Below are positions 9,399 through 18,067 of a stretch of 64,000 bases of DNA, piece after piece. Every line of letters starts with the position of its first letter. Positions within the stretch are counted from its first letter, which is position 1. Source of the stretch: Bin87 sp965219925 (GTDB lineage Bacteria > Chloroflexota > Dehalococcoidia > Lucifugimonadales > UBA3495); contig OZ244795.1 in NCBI GenBank assembly GCA_965219925.1, positions 496,001 to 560,000 on the forward strand, read 5' to 3'. The notes beneath the pieces were generated by a model, which worked only from the letters and a program-made list of their open reading frames with translations, was not told where the DNA came from and did no database searches. The position numbers and the translations under genes are program-made.

Positions 9399-10545
9399 TA
9401 AACCAAAGCCAAGGTGGGATGTGCATTTGCCTGACACCGGGAATCGGACGTGAGGTCTCGTAGGAGTGCCTCAGCCCTTGATTGCAGGACCGTCCGGCAA
9501 CGCCGTCTTACCTCGTCTTTCCGGCTGGCCAGCCCGGTGAGGAAACGGTTGACCCTCTCCCGTACCGCCGCCTTGCTCCCCAGGCACAGGTTGCCGGTGG
9601 CCTCCTCTCTCGCCCAGCCCCAGATGGCCTCGTCGGCGTTGAAGTCCGGACTGTAGCCCGGCAGATTCACCAGCCGCAGGTTCAGCCCAGGCGTCCTGAG
9701 GTATTCTCTCACCGCATCGCCTCGATGCGCCGGCGCGTTGTCCCAGATCACGTTCAGCCGCTTGCCGTGTTTCTCCCGTAACTGCTTCAAGAAGGCAACC
9801 GAGGTCCCGGCGTTGCTGTTGCCCTCCAGTTCCATCCACTCCACTTCGCCCGTCTCCAGGCACACCGCCGAGTAATAGCTGGCCTTCTCCCCGTAGCTGG
9901 GGCTGGTTGAGTCCACCAATGCCGACTCTCCTCTCAGCACCCACTTGCCCCGCAGTTCGGCGTCGGCCCGGAAGTGGGCCTCGTCGGCAAAGAACACCTT
10001 GGCTCCAGTGCGCCCCGACTCGTCCCAAAAGGCGGCATACTCCGCCACGAAGGCCTCACGCTTGGATTCATTCGCTTTGACCAATCGCTTCTTGGGCCGC
10101 TTGAAGGCGAATCCCAAGCAGTGTAGATAGTTCAGACAACTGCTGCGGCACAGGCTGACACCAAAGCGTCCCGAAACAAACTGCCGCACCGCCTTCCAAT
10201 ACCAGTTGGCCATTTCCATGCCTGACCATGACGGCGGCAGTTGCACCGCCGCTTTCAACTCCTCTTGTTGCGCTTGGTCAATGGCGGGGGGGAACCACCG
10301 GTCTGCTCGAATAGCAGGGCCGCAGGCCCTCCCTCACCGAAGGCCGAGGCCCAGCGTCCGATGGTGTGGGGGTCCCGCTCCAGCGCTTCCGCAGTGGCCG
10401 CCGCCGTCCAACCCTGGGCCAAGAGCAACATGGCGTACCAACGCTCCCGCTCCCGGGGCGTAGGCGCCAGAATCATCCGCCGCCTGAGGTCCTTCTCTCT
10501 CATCTGCCATCGTTCCAGCCACCGCCCTATCTCTCTCACCCCCAT
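9398..10545 (-). CDS. IS630-family transposase, frame change at a C7 run
   Basis: The N-terminal frame (from ATG 10545; GGAGGT about 9 bases upstream) carries the helix-turn-helix WTAAATAEALERDPHTIGRW and ends in GGSPP; a -1 shift at seven C residues (G on the plus strand near 10287-10293) leads into PAIDQAQQEELKAAVQLP and the DDE domain: FFADEAHFRADA, VIWDNAPAHRGDAV, LPGYSPDFNADEAIWGWAREE. The closing TAG uses the TA target site plus the flanking base, so the stop codon is partly outside the element. Confidence 0.9.
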
Positions 10546-10634
10546 CAGCAACACCTCCCAACTCCCGAGGTCAGCTAACCAGTTACGGCCTCAATTTACC
10601 CCACGCCTCTGCGCATTTCACCTTGGCTTTGGTT
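9401..10634 (-). mobile_element. IS630-family insertion sequence B
   Basis: Perfect 16-bp inverted ends AACCAAAGCCAAGGTG (9401-9416) and CACCTTGGCTTTGGTT (10619-10634), flanked by TA on both sides (9399-9400, 10635-10636). It abuts element A at the TA and is in the opposite orientation. Confidence 0.93.
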
Positions 10635-10764
10635 TAGTAGTCCGAAATCTTTGTAATGATGGGTTGATTGGTACAGGGCCTTTCCCCGGCCATACCGGGC
10701 TTTATGGAGACTATCGTCGAGCAATCTGGCATTCCACACCCGTCATTTCAAGAATGTTGGTCTA

Positions 10765-11592
10765 CTAGTTCATTGTGCGTTTATACCACCCCGGTGAGAC
10801 AAACTCGACCAATCCTAGATCACGCAGATATTGAAGTTGCTGGCGCAGTTTGTGCGGCACGGTGTGATTGTCGGGATACTGCTCGGCTGCGAGTTGTTTA
10901 CATACCTCATAAAGCTCTTCGTTTCCAAATCCGCCTTGGGGCATCTCCAAGACTCCCCGCATGGTAAGTCGTTTCCATCCCGTTAATCCCGCCAATAGAT
11001 TTTCTTCGTCGGCTATTGAATAAGTTGCTTGGACTAATGGCGCATTGTCTATTGGCACATCAACGACCGGTGGTTCAGTGAAACTAGTCTGGATGGCCTT
11101 CAGAGATCCCTTCAATCTTTTGAGTTCAGCCAATCGCATGATCATAGGTCGTCTGTCTCCCCCCAAGCCGCTCTCCAATGACTTGGCAAGTTGGTTGACA
11201 ATTTCCTTGTCGCTCGTTGCTAGTCCACATTCTCTATTACGATGCAACCCCGGATATGTAGCATTCGCCGACGTAACCAATGCAGCAGCATCATCGAAGA
11301 TGTACATCTTGGCGTGGAGGTTGTTCAAACTCTTAATCGTCACCCCATCATCGGCCAAATTACAAATGCTATCCAGGCTGGATGCCCCTGACGAGAAATC
11401 CCGCAGGTCAGTCCGAGTTATCAAAGTTCGAGTAGCTTCGTACGCAACGGTGCCAATCACATCGTAGATTGCGCCACTCACGTACGGACAGCCGATGAGC
11501 AGCCGTGATTGACAACTCCTTGCAGCGTTGGACAGCCACTCGTGGGTGGGTGTGATTACGATTTCTAAACTACCACTGCTCATGTCACACAC
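10765..11592 (-). CDS. PLD-type nuclease (restriction endonuclease-like)
   Basis: A 275-residue protein with a single phospholipase-D active site: H93 and K95 in NLHAKMYIFDD, then S-A-N around 108-110 and E121, the HxK(x)nN...E layout of BfiI/NgoFVII-type restriction enzymes, which cut DNA as dimers without metal. The C-terminal 80 residues (NEELYEVCKQL...LRQQLQYLRDLGLVEFVSPGWYKR) look like a winged-helix DNA-binding domain. It follows 6 bases after a methyltransferase stub in an operon, so it was probably part of a restriction-modification system whose modification gene is now truncated. A PLD-domain stand-alone defence nuclease is the alternative. Confidence 0.82.
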   Translation of the reverse strand: MCDMSSGSLEIVITPTHEWLSNAARSCQSRLLIGCPYVSGAIYDVIGTVAYEATRTLITRTDLRDFSSGASSLDSICNLADDGVTIKSLNNLHAKMYIFDDAAALVTSANATYPGLHRNRECGLATSDKEIVNQLAKSLESGLGGDRRPMIMRLAELKRLKGSLKAIQTSFTEPPVVDVPIDNAPLVQATYSIADEENLLAGLTGWKRLTMRGVLEMPQGGFGNEELYEVCKQLAAEQYPDNHTVPHKLRQQLQYLRDLGLVEFVSPGWYKRTMN

Positions 11593-11598
11593 TCCCTT

Positions 11599-11745
11599 TC
11601 ACCGCCCCAATTGATAGGGCGGGTCCGTCCATATGCAATCCACGCTATCGGACTGTATGTCGGACATCACTGTTAGGCTATCCCCGCAGTACAGCTTCGA
11701 CTCGCCGTCCGAGGACTGCCAGGCTGGTTTAGGACTATCTACCAT
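11599..11745 (-). pseudogene. DNA methyltransferase stub (DPPY motif)
   Basis: Only 48 residues remain: KLYCGDSLTVMSDIQSDSVDCIWTDPPYQLGR and then a stop. This is the N-terminal start of a beta-class adenine-N6/cytosine-N4 methyltransferase, with the catalytic DPPY but no SAM-binding or target-recognition part. The start ATG (11745 or 11742) overlaps the end of the upstream gene by 11 bases. The rest of the enzyme is missing and the nuclease gene starts 6 bases after the stop, which suggests a deletion. Confidence 0.78.
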
Positions 11746-12130
11746 CATTGGTCTGCTCCTCTTGCTGCCGGTGCTCTGTCGAGAACTGCTCAATGACGGA
11801 CGCACGCAGTGAGTCCAAAACGGCTCGTCCGGCGTCAGTGCTGTCGAGCTCTGCAATCACCATTTCCGCCAACTCCCTTTGCAGATACAGCAGTTCGTCA
11901 ATCAACCACCGCCCCGGGTCTGCGCCTGAGATAGCGCCGTCAACTGCATCATTGAACTCATCCGGATGAGGGATTGCTGCATCATTGAGATAGTGCGGCT
12001 CGTAGTCAGGCCAGTCCGGAGGTAAGGCGATGCCGGTTGTTCGTTCAATCTGCGCCAGCGCGGCTTCAACTACCCCACCGCGCACCAGATATGGATATAC
12101 GGGTTCTAGTAATCTGTCAGCGTTTACCAT
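11735..12130 (-). CDS. Hypothetical protein, first gene of the nuclease operon
   Basis: A 131-residue acidic protein of unknown family with no membrane segment. Helical and rich in Glu/Asp at the C-terminus. It overlaps the methyltransferase stub and so shares an operon with it and the PLD nuclease. A regulatory or accessory role is only inferred from position. Confidence 0.6.
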   Translation of the reverse strand: MVNADRLLEPVYPYLVRGGVVEAALAQIERTTGIALPPDWPDYEPHYLNDAAIPHPDEFNDAVDGAISGADPGRWLIDELLYLQRELAEMVIAELDSTDAGRAVLDSLRASVIEQFSTEHRQQEEQTNDGR

Positions 12131-12194
12131 CGAGATTCCTCAGAGGTTTTGGCGCAAAATACGGGATCAAAAATCGGATCGCAAGGCCATCCTG

Positions 12195-12464
12195 TCAGCC
12201 GAAAATGTCGGTGTGTGTACCCGTGCCTCGCAGTACGATGGTATCGCCATCATCTTCCCAGACCAGCAGCCAGTTATATTCAATGTGGCATTCCCAGCAC
12301 GGATACCAGTTGCCGACGAGTTGATGAACGCGGTAGCTTTGCTCCATCGGCTCGCCGGATACGACCTTGCTTATCACATAGCGTAGCTTTTCAGGGTCTT
12401 TCCCTCGTCTCATAAGCCGCCGGACATCGCGCCGGTATCGTGCCGATGTGCGAAGTTCACGCAT
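12195..12464 (-). CDS. YafQ-family type II toxin
   Basis: An 89-residue RelE-fold toxin of the YafQ family, which cuts mRNA on the ribosome. Family features are the basic N-terminus (RYRRDVRRLMRRGKD), HQLVGNW, the ECHIEYNWLLVWED segment and the closing VLRGTGTHTDIFG. It starts 8 bases inside the end of the antitoxin gene, giving the usual antitoxin-first, coupled order. A nonsense-mutated copy lies at 7518-7778. Such operons are normally repressed by the antitoxin-toxin complex. Confidence 0.9.
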   Translation of the reverse strand: MRELRTSARYRRDVRRLMRRGKDPEKLRYVISKVVSGEPMEQSYRVHQLVGNWYPCWECHIEYNWLLVWEDDGDTIVLRGTGTHTDIFG

Positions 12465-13038
12465 CGGGCCATAAATCCGCCATCATTTCATCGACGCTGG
12501 AGTACGTGACCATATCTTCTACCGGCTCGCGCATCGCCGCCTGCGTTTCCTCGTTAGGGATTTTTCCATAGGCGAGGCAGAGGAGGCAATCGTCGTGCAA
12601 CGCCGTCCGTTCGTAGAATGTGGTGATGGCTTCCTCCGGCGACATTCCCATCTGTGCAAAAACCGTCTCGGCCTTTTGCGCTATCTCAGATTCGGGGTTA
12701 TTGGGGTCAAGGCCGGTTGGCGAGGCCGCTTTTGTTTCCATCCCACCAGCAGTGAAAGATTGCCCGGCAGTCTGGCTGACTTCCCACAAATCGGCCATCA
12801 TTTCATCAACGATGGTGTAGATGGCAATACTCTCCCGCGGTTCGTTAAAGGCCGCCAGAGATTCCGCATTGAGGGGTTTTCCTGCCCTGAGACCATCGCC
12901 GCGCAGCGCGGTCAGCTTATAGAACATGGCGACGGCCGCATCAGGCGTCATTTTCACTCCCGCAAAAATCTCCTCGGCCTTTTCTACAACCTGGGGGTCG
13001 GGGTGGCGGGGCGTAATCTTTGGGGTTTTGCGGACCAT
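12457..13038 (-). CDS. RelB/DinJ-type antitoxin with two fused domains
   Basis: A 193-residue protein made of two homologous units, each about 75-80 residues: HPDPQVVEKAEEIFAGVKMT...VDEMMADLWE and NPESEIAQKAETVFAQMGMS...VDEMMADLWPDA. Each resembles the ribbon-helix-helix start of DinJ (AExVFxxMGMSPEEAIxxFY) followed by a toxin-wrapping tail ending MMADLW. Normal DinJ has one unit of about 85 residues, so this is a tandem fusion. ATG at 13038 has AAGGAG at proper spacing; the ATG at 13044 would be too close to it. It overlaps the toxin gene. Confidence 0.8.
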   Translation of the reverse strand: MVRKTPKITPRHPDPQVVEKAEEIFAGVKMTPDAAVAMFYKLTALRGDGLRAGKPLNAESLAAFNEPRESIAIYTIVDEMMADLWEVSQTAGQSFTAGGMETKAASPTGLDPNNPESEIAQKAETVFAQMGMSPEEAITTFYERTALHDDCLLCLAYGKIPNEETQAAMREPVEDMVTYSSVDEMMADLWPDA

Positions 13039-13085
13039 ATCCATTCTCCTTGTGCTGGACGTTGTAGCATCGGCCAGCCGCGTAC

Positions 13086-13448
13086 CTACCCCCACGCCCG
13101 CAGCCTTATCTCCTCGCTTTCATCCATGTCGGCCTGGGCAGCGTCCGGCTCGTCGTTGAACAGGTACGACAGCGAACGGCGTGAGTAGTAGTTATCGTCC
13201 GAGGGGTTGATTCGGATGGCCTCGGTGAAGTCGGCGATTGATTGCGGATAATCGCCCACTTCGTACCACGAAATACCCCGATTGAACCACGCATCGGCAC
13301 AGTCGGCATCCAGTTCAATCGCGGTGGTGTAGTCTGCGATGGCGCGCTCGTAAACCCCATTTCGACTGTACCGGTTGCCCCGATCTACGTATTCGTCGGC
13401 GCTGGTTGGCTCCGGCGGTGGCGTTGGTGTATTGCGTGGCGTGGACAC
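13086..13448 (-). CDS. Tetratricopeptide-repeat protein
   Basis: A 120-residue protein with a Pro-rich N-terminus and about two and a half TPR units: ADEYVDRGNRYSRNGVYERAIADYTTAIEL, CADAWFNRGISWYEVGDYPQSIADFTEAI and a partial third. Probably a small protein-binding scaffold. It lies upstream of the antitoxin gene on the same strand but 47 bases away and is probably independent. Confidence 0.8.
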   Translation of the reverse strand: MSTPRNTPTPPPEPTSADEYVDRGNRYSRNGVYERAIADYTTAIELDADCADAWFNRGISWYEVGDYPQSIADFTEAIRINPSDDNYYSRRSLSYLFNDEPDAAQADMDESEEIRLRAWG

Positions 13449-13481
13449 GTTTATGGTGACGCCGGCGACAGGAGGAGCAAC

Positions 13482-14273
13482 TTACATTACCGAGCGAACC
13501 AGGCCGCCGTCCACCAGCATCGTCGTACCCGTCATGTAACTGGACCGCGACGATGCCAGGAAAGCCACCAGGTAAGCCAGTTCTTTGGGTTCGCCGATGC
13601 GCTTCAGCGCCGTCTGCTCCGCCCGCTGCGCCAGCGCGTCCTCAACCGGAATGCCCTGAGTCCGCGCCCGGTCCTCCACGTTCTCCATCATGCGTTCTGA
13701 CATGATGCTGCCAGGGCAAACGTTGTTGATCAGGATGTTCTCATGGCCGATATCGTCGGCCAGGTTTTTCATGAAGCCGATCACGCCCATACGGGTGGCC
13801 GCTGACAACGCCAGGTTGGGTATCGGGGTGTAAACCGTGCTGGCCAGTATGTTGATGATGCGGCCGCCGCCCTGGGCTCGCAGATGCGGCAGCGCCTCGC
13901 GGGTCATTCGCGCAAAGAAGAACAGCGAACGGTTGGCCGAAATTTGCCAGAGCTCTTCGGTCGAGTCCTTGGCGTAGGACTGTGGAGGGCCCCCGGAGTT
14001 GTTAACCATAATATCGATTTGCCCGAAGTGGGCGGCGGTTTGAGCGACCAGGTCCTGGATGGTTTCTTCCCGGTCCAGGTCACCGGCAAACGTGAATATG
14101 TCTGCTCCGGTGGCAGCCCGGATCTCGTCGGCGGCCCTTTCCAGGTCGGACGCCGTTCGGGAACATATCGCGACCCGGGCGCCCTCTTCCGCCAGTACCT
14201 CAGCGCAAGCGCGGCCGAGGCCCTTGCTGGCTCCGCCCACGATTGCGACCTTTCCGTTCAATTGCAAATCCAT
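13482..14273 (-). CDS. SDR-family oxidoreductase lacking the YxxxK motif
   Basis: A 263-residue short-chain dehydrogenase. The cofactor site is recognisable (VGGASKGLGRA, then VNNSGGP), as is the end (YMTGTTMLVDGGLV). The catalytic Tyr-x-x-x-Lys is missing: the position reads NLALSAATRMG. A divergent beta-ketoacyl-ACP-reductase-like SDR subgroup with the same substitution is known, so this is likely genuine, but its reaction is uncertain. ATG at 14273 follows AGGAGG; the longer open frame has no such signal. Confidence 0.88.
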   Translation of the reverse strand: MDLQLNGKVAIVGGASKGLGRACAEVLAEEGARVAICSRTASDLERAADEIRAATGADIFTFAGDLDREETIQDLVAQTAAHFGQIDIMVNNSGGPPQSYAKDSTEELWQISANRSLFFFARMTREALPHLRAQGGGRIINILASTVYTPIPNLALSAATRMGVIGFMKNLADDIGHENILINNVCPGSIMSERMMENVEDRARTQGIPVEDALAQRAEQTALKRIGEPKELAYLVAFLASSRSSYMTGTTMLVDGGLVRSVM

Positions 14274-14401
14274 TGTGTAGCCTCCTGAACTGCTGCCAGG
14301 ATTATAACAGGCGGAAAGTTGATACCATGCGGGCAAACCAGGGCGGACGGCAGAATGGACATCCCGTTGTAACGCCCGAAAGCGTTTACAATGCAACCAC
14401 C

Positions 14402-15259
14402 ATGACCACCATAATCGGCGTCGATTTCAGCGGAGCGCGCGATGACCGCAATACGTGGGTTGCCCAAGGGCGATTGACCTCTGAGGGAACGCTCCTGTTC
14501 GACAGCGCGCAACCCGTCCGTCGCGAGGACTTGTTCGAGCTATTGGCCACGGTTCCAACTCCTGCCGTCGCCGCACTAGATTTCCCGTTCGGCGTTCCCG
14601 CAAAATTCGCGCTGGCATTGCAACCGCGGCCTGCGCCCATTGAGATGCCCGACGTATGGCGCACTGCCGCCGCGATGACTCCCGACGAATTTGGTGACGC
14701 GCGCAACGACTACGTCCGGCGGTTTGCCGAGCCGAAACGGGCCGGCGACCTGGCATACTTCCCGGAGAGTTTTTCCCCGCTGCACCGCGCCAATCCCAAC
14801 ATGGCGCCCATGACCCACCTCGGTATGACCATGCTTCACCACTGGCACGAATCCTGCCCAACTCGCTGGCACGTGCCTCCCCTCGATGCCGCGGCAGAGC
14901 CCGCCGATACTGTGACACTGCTGGAATTGATGCCTGGGGCGTTCCTGAATGCGATCGGGTTCGACCGCACCACCACCAAGGGATACAAGAAGGCTCAGCT
15001 GGCTATCCATCGACGGGACGCCATAATTAGGGGCCTGGAGGCCGCATCGAATGTTTCGTTGCCTAACCTGACGCTGGTGCGGATGGGTTGTCGCGCCAAC
15101 GACGATTGCCTCGATTCAGTGGTCGCAGCCGTGGCGGCCGCGGCCTGGTGTTTGGACTCAACACGATTTCGTCATCCCACCTCCGACGAACTCCCCGACG
15201 CCCGGCTGGAAGGATGGATTTACGTTCCCCGCACTCCGTGTCGCCAGGAGGAGCGATAG
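14402..15259 (+). CDS. DUF429-family protein (RNase H-like fold)
   Basis: A 285-residue protein matching DUF429, predicted to have an RNase H-like fold. It opens with IIGVDFSGARDDRNTW and keeps AALDFPFGVP, ELMPGAFLNAIGF, KGYKKAQ, and CRANDDCLDSVVAAVAAA, where the acidic residues would form the metal site. Biochemical function is unknown. ATG at 14402 is chosen because the family begins at this point. Divergent from the SDR gene. Confidence 0.8.
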   Translation: MTTIIGVDFSGARDDRNTWVAQGRLTSEGTLLFDSAQPVRREDLFELLATVPTPAVAALDFPFGVPAKFALALQPRPAPIEMPDVWRTAAAMTPDEFGDARNDYVRRFAEPKRAGDLAYFPESFSPLHRANPNMAPMTHLGMTMLHHWHESCPTRWHVPPLDAAAEPADTVTLLELMPGAFLNAIGFDRTTTKGYKKAQLAIHRRDAIIRGLEAASNVSLPNLTLVRMGCRANDDCLDSVVAAVAAAAWCLDSTRFRHPTSDELPDARLEGWIYVPRTPCRQEER

Positions 15260-15280
15260 TCGGCGGCAAGCTGGCCGGCT

Positions 15281-15505
15281 GTCATTGCGAGGATGTTCCG
15301 CTCATCCCGAAACTGTCGAGGGACACCCCCTGTCATTGCGAGCGAAGCGCGGCAATCTCGTTGGCGGAAGAGACGTTGTTCGGCCTCATCGAGATTGCCA
15401 CGTCGCTGGCGCTCCTCGCAATGACAGTTGACAGGCTCGAGATTGCCAACCCCCGCATCGAGTACGGGCTCGCAATGACAAAGTGGGTACTCGTGAGGGT
15501 TGTTC
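15281..15505. repeat. Dispersed TCATTGCGAG repeat cluster
   Basis: Several inverted and direct copies of TGTCATTGCGAGG/CTCGCAATGACA with GGCAATCTCGT/GAGATTGCCACG modules, ending in AAAGTGGGTACTCGTGAG. It resembles a degraded compound of the elements described at 24775 and 35872. Confidence 0.8.
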
Positions 15506-15579
15506 CGTGCTTGCCCCGCGCCGGTGGCGGCGGTAATATGAACCCAGCATGGGCGCAGACCCGTAAAGCAGGTGGGCAA

Positions 15580-15918
15580 ATGGCAATTTACCGACTCTAC
15601 GCTGGCAACGACGGCCAGTCGCACATTGAGGAAACCAGCCTGGCAAACCATCCCGAACTCACCGAGGACCAGGCGGCCCGTTCCATTTTCTTTCGTGAAT
15701 GGCCTCCCGGCCACTTCATCGACTGGCATCCGGCGCCTCGACGTCAGTACATCATTTCGTTGGGCGGCGAGATAGAAATCGGTCTAGGCGATGGCACCAC
15801 CGTGCGCTATGGGCCCGGCGATGCCCGGCTGGTTGAAGACACATCCGGACAGGGACACACCACCCGCGTGGTGGGCGACCAGCCCAGTCTAACGGCGGTC
15901 ATTCCCCTGGCCGACTGA
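15580..15918 (+). CDS. Small cupin-fold protein, tandem copy 1
   Basis: A 112-residue protein with a single cupin-like barrel: FIDWHPAPRRQYIISLGGEIEIGLGDGTTVRYGPGDARLVEDTSGQGH. It lacks the full set of His ligands of metal cupins (one His in DWHPAPRRQY, one in GQGHTT). It is the most divergent of three paralogues in a row. Function unknown; similar small cupins are often annotated as anti-sigma-like or dioxygenase-like without proof. ATG at 15580 follows AGGTGGG. Confidence 0.8.
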   Translation: MAIYRLYAGNDGQSHIEETSLANHPELTEDQAARSIFFREWPPGHFIDWHPAPRRQYIISLGGEIEIGLGDGTTVRYGPGDARLVEDTSGQGHTTRVVGDQPSLTAVIPLAD

Positions 15919-15970
15919 ACGAATCATCCTCTTCCATACCATCTATTGAGTACCATCAAGGAGGCTACCA

Positions 15971-16315
15971 ATGGGACAAATAATCAGGGTTTACACCGGC
16001 AGTGACAACGAGAGCCATTTCGAGGAACTTACTCCGGATCAATTCGCCGACATCGCCAACAACGTCGGCCCCGGCGACGTCACCGTCGGCCGCCGCGAAT
16101 CACCCAGTTTTTCCGATTACCACAACGCTCCCCGCCGGCAATACGTCGTGAACATGAACGGCATCGCCGAATTTGAGGTCGCCGACGGCACCACCGTGCG
16201 CATGTTCCCCGGCGACGTACTCGTTGCGGAGGACCTCACGGGACACGGCCACATCGCTCGAAGCATCGGCGATGAATTCCGCGTCTCCCTGGCAGTGCCT
16301 CTGGCTGAAGGGTAA
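15971..16315 (+). CDS. Small cupin-fold protein, tandem copy 2
   Basis: A 114-residue paralogue of its neighbours. It shares the N-terminal IRVYTGSDNESHFEELTPDQ, then NAPRRQYVVNMNGIAEFEVADGTTVRMFPGDVLVAEDLTGHGH. AAGGAGG lies 9 bases before ATG at 15971. The gene is 52 bases downstream of copy 1 and probably co-transcribed. Confidence 0.85.
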   Translation: MGQIIRVYTGSDNESHFEELTPDQFADIANNVGPGDVTVGRRESPSFSDYHNAPRRQYVVNMNGIAEFEVADGTTVRMFPGDVLVAEDLTGHGHIARSIGDEFRVSLAVPLAEG

Positions 16316-16333
16316 CCGCTGAACCTGTTGACC

Positions 16334-16362
16334 TAGCCATCTCCCGTTACGGGAGATGGCTA
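16334..16362. repeat. Perfect 12-bp hairpin between cupin copies 2 and 3
   Basis: TAGCCATCTCCC and GGGAGATGGCTA enclose the loop GTTAC. It ends 14 bases before the copy 3 start and has no T-tract, so it may stabilise the upstream mRNA end or attenuate copy 3. Confidence 0.8.
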
Positions 16363-16376
16363 ACCAGAGGGAAACC

Positions 16377-16709
16377 ATGATCGTACGTATCTTTACCGGC
16401 GACGACGGCGAATCCCACTTCCAGGACGTTACACCCGACGAATTCGCCGAGATCGCCAACAACGTGGGGCCTGGCGACATCACCGTTGGACAACGGCCTC
16501 CGGGGTGGTGGGATGATTACCACACCGCTCCGCGGCATCAGTACGTGGTGTTCATGTCCGGTGGCGCCGAGATCGAAGTCGCAGATGGCGGCAAAAGGCA
16601 GTTTGGGCCCGGCGATGTTCTGGTGGCAGAAGACCTTACCGGACACGGCCATATCATCCGCAACACCGGGGAAGAAGCCCGGATCTCGCTGGCAGTGCCC
16701 CTAAAGTAA
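16377..16709 (+). CDS. Small cupin-fold protein, tandem copy 3
   Basis: A 110-residue paralogue, closest to copy 2: IVRIFTGDDGESHFQDVTPDEF, NAPRHQ-type segment TAPRHQYVVFMSGGAEIEV, and GPGDVLVAEDLTGHGHIIRN. ATG at 16377 with GAGGGA before it is preferred over 16356, which lies in the hairpin arm. Its 3' end overlaps the convergent DUF2851 gene by 9 bases. Confidence 0.85.
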   Translation: MIVRIFTGDDGESHFQDVTPDEFAEIANNVGPGDITVGQRPPGWWDDYHTAPRHQYVVFMSGGAEIEVADGGKRQFGPGDVLVAEDLTGHGHIIRNTGEEARISLAVPLK

Positions 16710-17999
16710 CTGGGGGCGCGCTTCGCCGGCCAGCAAACGTTGCAAGTGAATAAAACTCTGCTGTTGTCGGGCGGTTTTCGCCACCCGTCCCCAGCAGGGT
16801 TCTTGCAATAACGACGCCAGTTGCCGTGTAATCTCGTTCTCGCCAAGCCGATCGTAGCCACGATACAGACTCAGCATGGCGTGTGCTCCGGCAACGTCTC
16901 CCGAAGCCAAACGCCAGCCGTGGAGCAACGGTAACACTGCATTCACGGCGATGTCTCGCGCCCTGCCGGCGCCAATGGGCGCAGGCTTTTCGCCCTCCCT
17001 ACCGTTCACCGCCAGGGATTCGGTCATGCGGGAAGGCACCCCACTAGACGCCGCTCGCCACAATCCCGCTACCTGCCCGGTTCCGCTGTAACGGTCGACG
17101 AGCGCCGCCGCACCTGCCAGCCGCCTCGCCGGGTGGTTGGCCGGCCGCACGCGAAACAGTCGCCATTGATTTTTATCCAGAGGCGCACCCAGACCGGAGG
17201 GAGGCCACCACACCGGACGACCGGCGCCGGCGTTTAAGCCAGCCCAAATCATCAACCAGCCCCGCAATGCCTCGATTCGTTCGCCAGCAGGAATGCCCCT
17301 GACGGCGTGGGTTAGCTTCCCGATGGGCACGGCGCCGGCCAACTCCACCATCGCGTGCTGATTATGCCGGTATCCCAACGCCCGGAGGATTGCTTCCCAA
17401 AGAAGTTGACCCGGTGACTCCGTCTCCAGCGAGTTGCGCACGAGGATGCTACGGGACAAAAACCGCTCGTCACCGGCACGGTTCAGCAGCGCTGCCATCT
17501 GGTCGGCCGAGTTTGGCCGTTGGTATCCGTATTGGGACAGCATTCGCCACAATCGTTGGGCTGCCTCGCCATCCACTGACTCGTCGCCGGCAATATCCAG
17601 CAGGGAGCGCAAACCAACCACCGGAGGGGTTACGCCGCTGTGGGTTACTGCCGGCGCTGCATCCGGTTCCAGCGCAACATGCAGGGCCACCCCGTTGTAG
17701 TTGGGATCGTGCTGGTGCCTGTGGGCCCGCCAATCCCGTTGCCGTAGATGGACTTCCACATCTCCGTGAACCAGACCTTGGCCTTCCACCAGCAGCAGGG
17801 CATCGCGAAAGTCCGGGCCGGCGGTGACGCCCGGTCGGCCAGGGTACAGTACCCGAACTCTTGCCCCCTTGTCCGTATGCAGATCGGCGCTGCGCGCGGC
17901 GCGTCGTTCCCACAGGTTAGCCAGCTGTTTCTCCGTAATGGGCAGCATCGCATGGTCCCGCGAGTTCCCTGCCGGTTCACCTGCTTTATGATTCGCCAT
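16701..17999 (-). CDS. DUF2851-family protein
   Basis: A 432-residue protein of the uncharacterised DUF2851 family. The N-terminal third contains the conserved PGVTAGPDFRDALLLVEGQGLVHGDVEVHLRQRDWRAHRHQHDPNYNGVALHVALE stretch (broken into segments GPDF, GDVEVH, DW..H.H..D..YN). The C-terminal part is helical and ends in a Cys/Trp/Arg-rich repeat region. No membrane segment. The start is uncertain: ATG at 18017, 17999 or 17948 (MLPITEKQL) all fit and none has a strong ribosome site. Confidence 0.82.
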   Translation of the reverse strand: MANHKAGEPAGNSRDHAMLPITEKQLANLWERRAARSADLHTDKGARVRVLYPGRPGVTAGPDFRDALLLVEGQGLVHGDVEVHLRQRDWRAHRHQHDPNYNGVALHVALEPDAAPAVTHSGVTPPVVGLRSLLDIAGDESVDGEAAQRLWRMLSQYGYQRPNSADQMAALLNRAGDERFLSRSILVRNSLETESPGQLLWEAILRALGYRHNQHAMVELAGAVPIGKLTHAVRGIPAGERIEALRGWLMIWAGLNAGAGRPVWWPPSGLGAPLDKNQWRLFRVRPANHPARRLAGAAALVDRYSGTGQVAGLWRAASSGVPSRMTESLAVNGREGEKPAPIGAGRARDIAVNAVLPLLHGWRLASGDVAGAHAMLSLYRGYDRLGENEITRQLASLLQEPCWGRVAKTARQQQSFIHLQRLLAGEARPQLL

Positions 18000-18067
18000 C
18001 ACGTAACACCGTATCAACAGATATTATCCGTAGATACCACCCGCGCTCGCCCTGCGTCTATGGCCTA

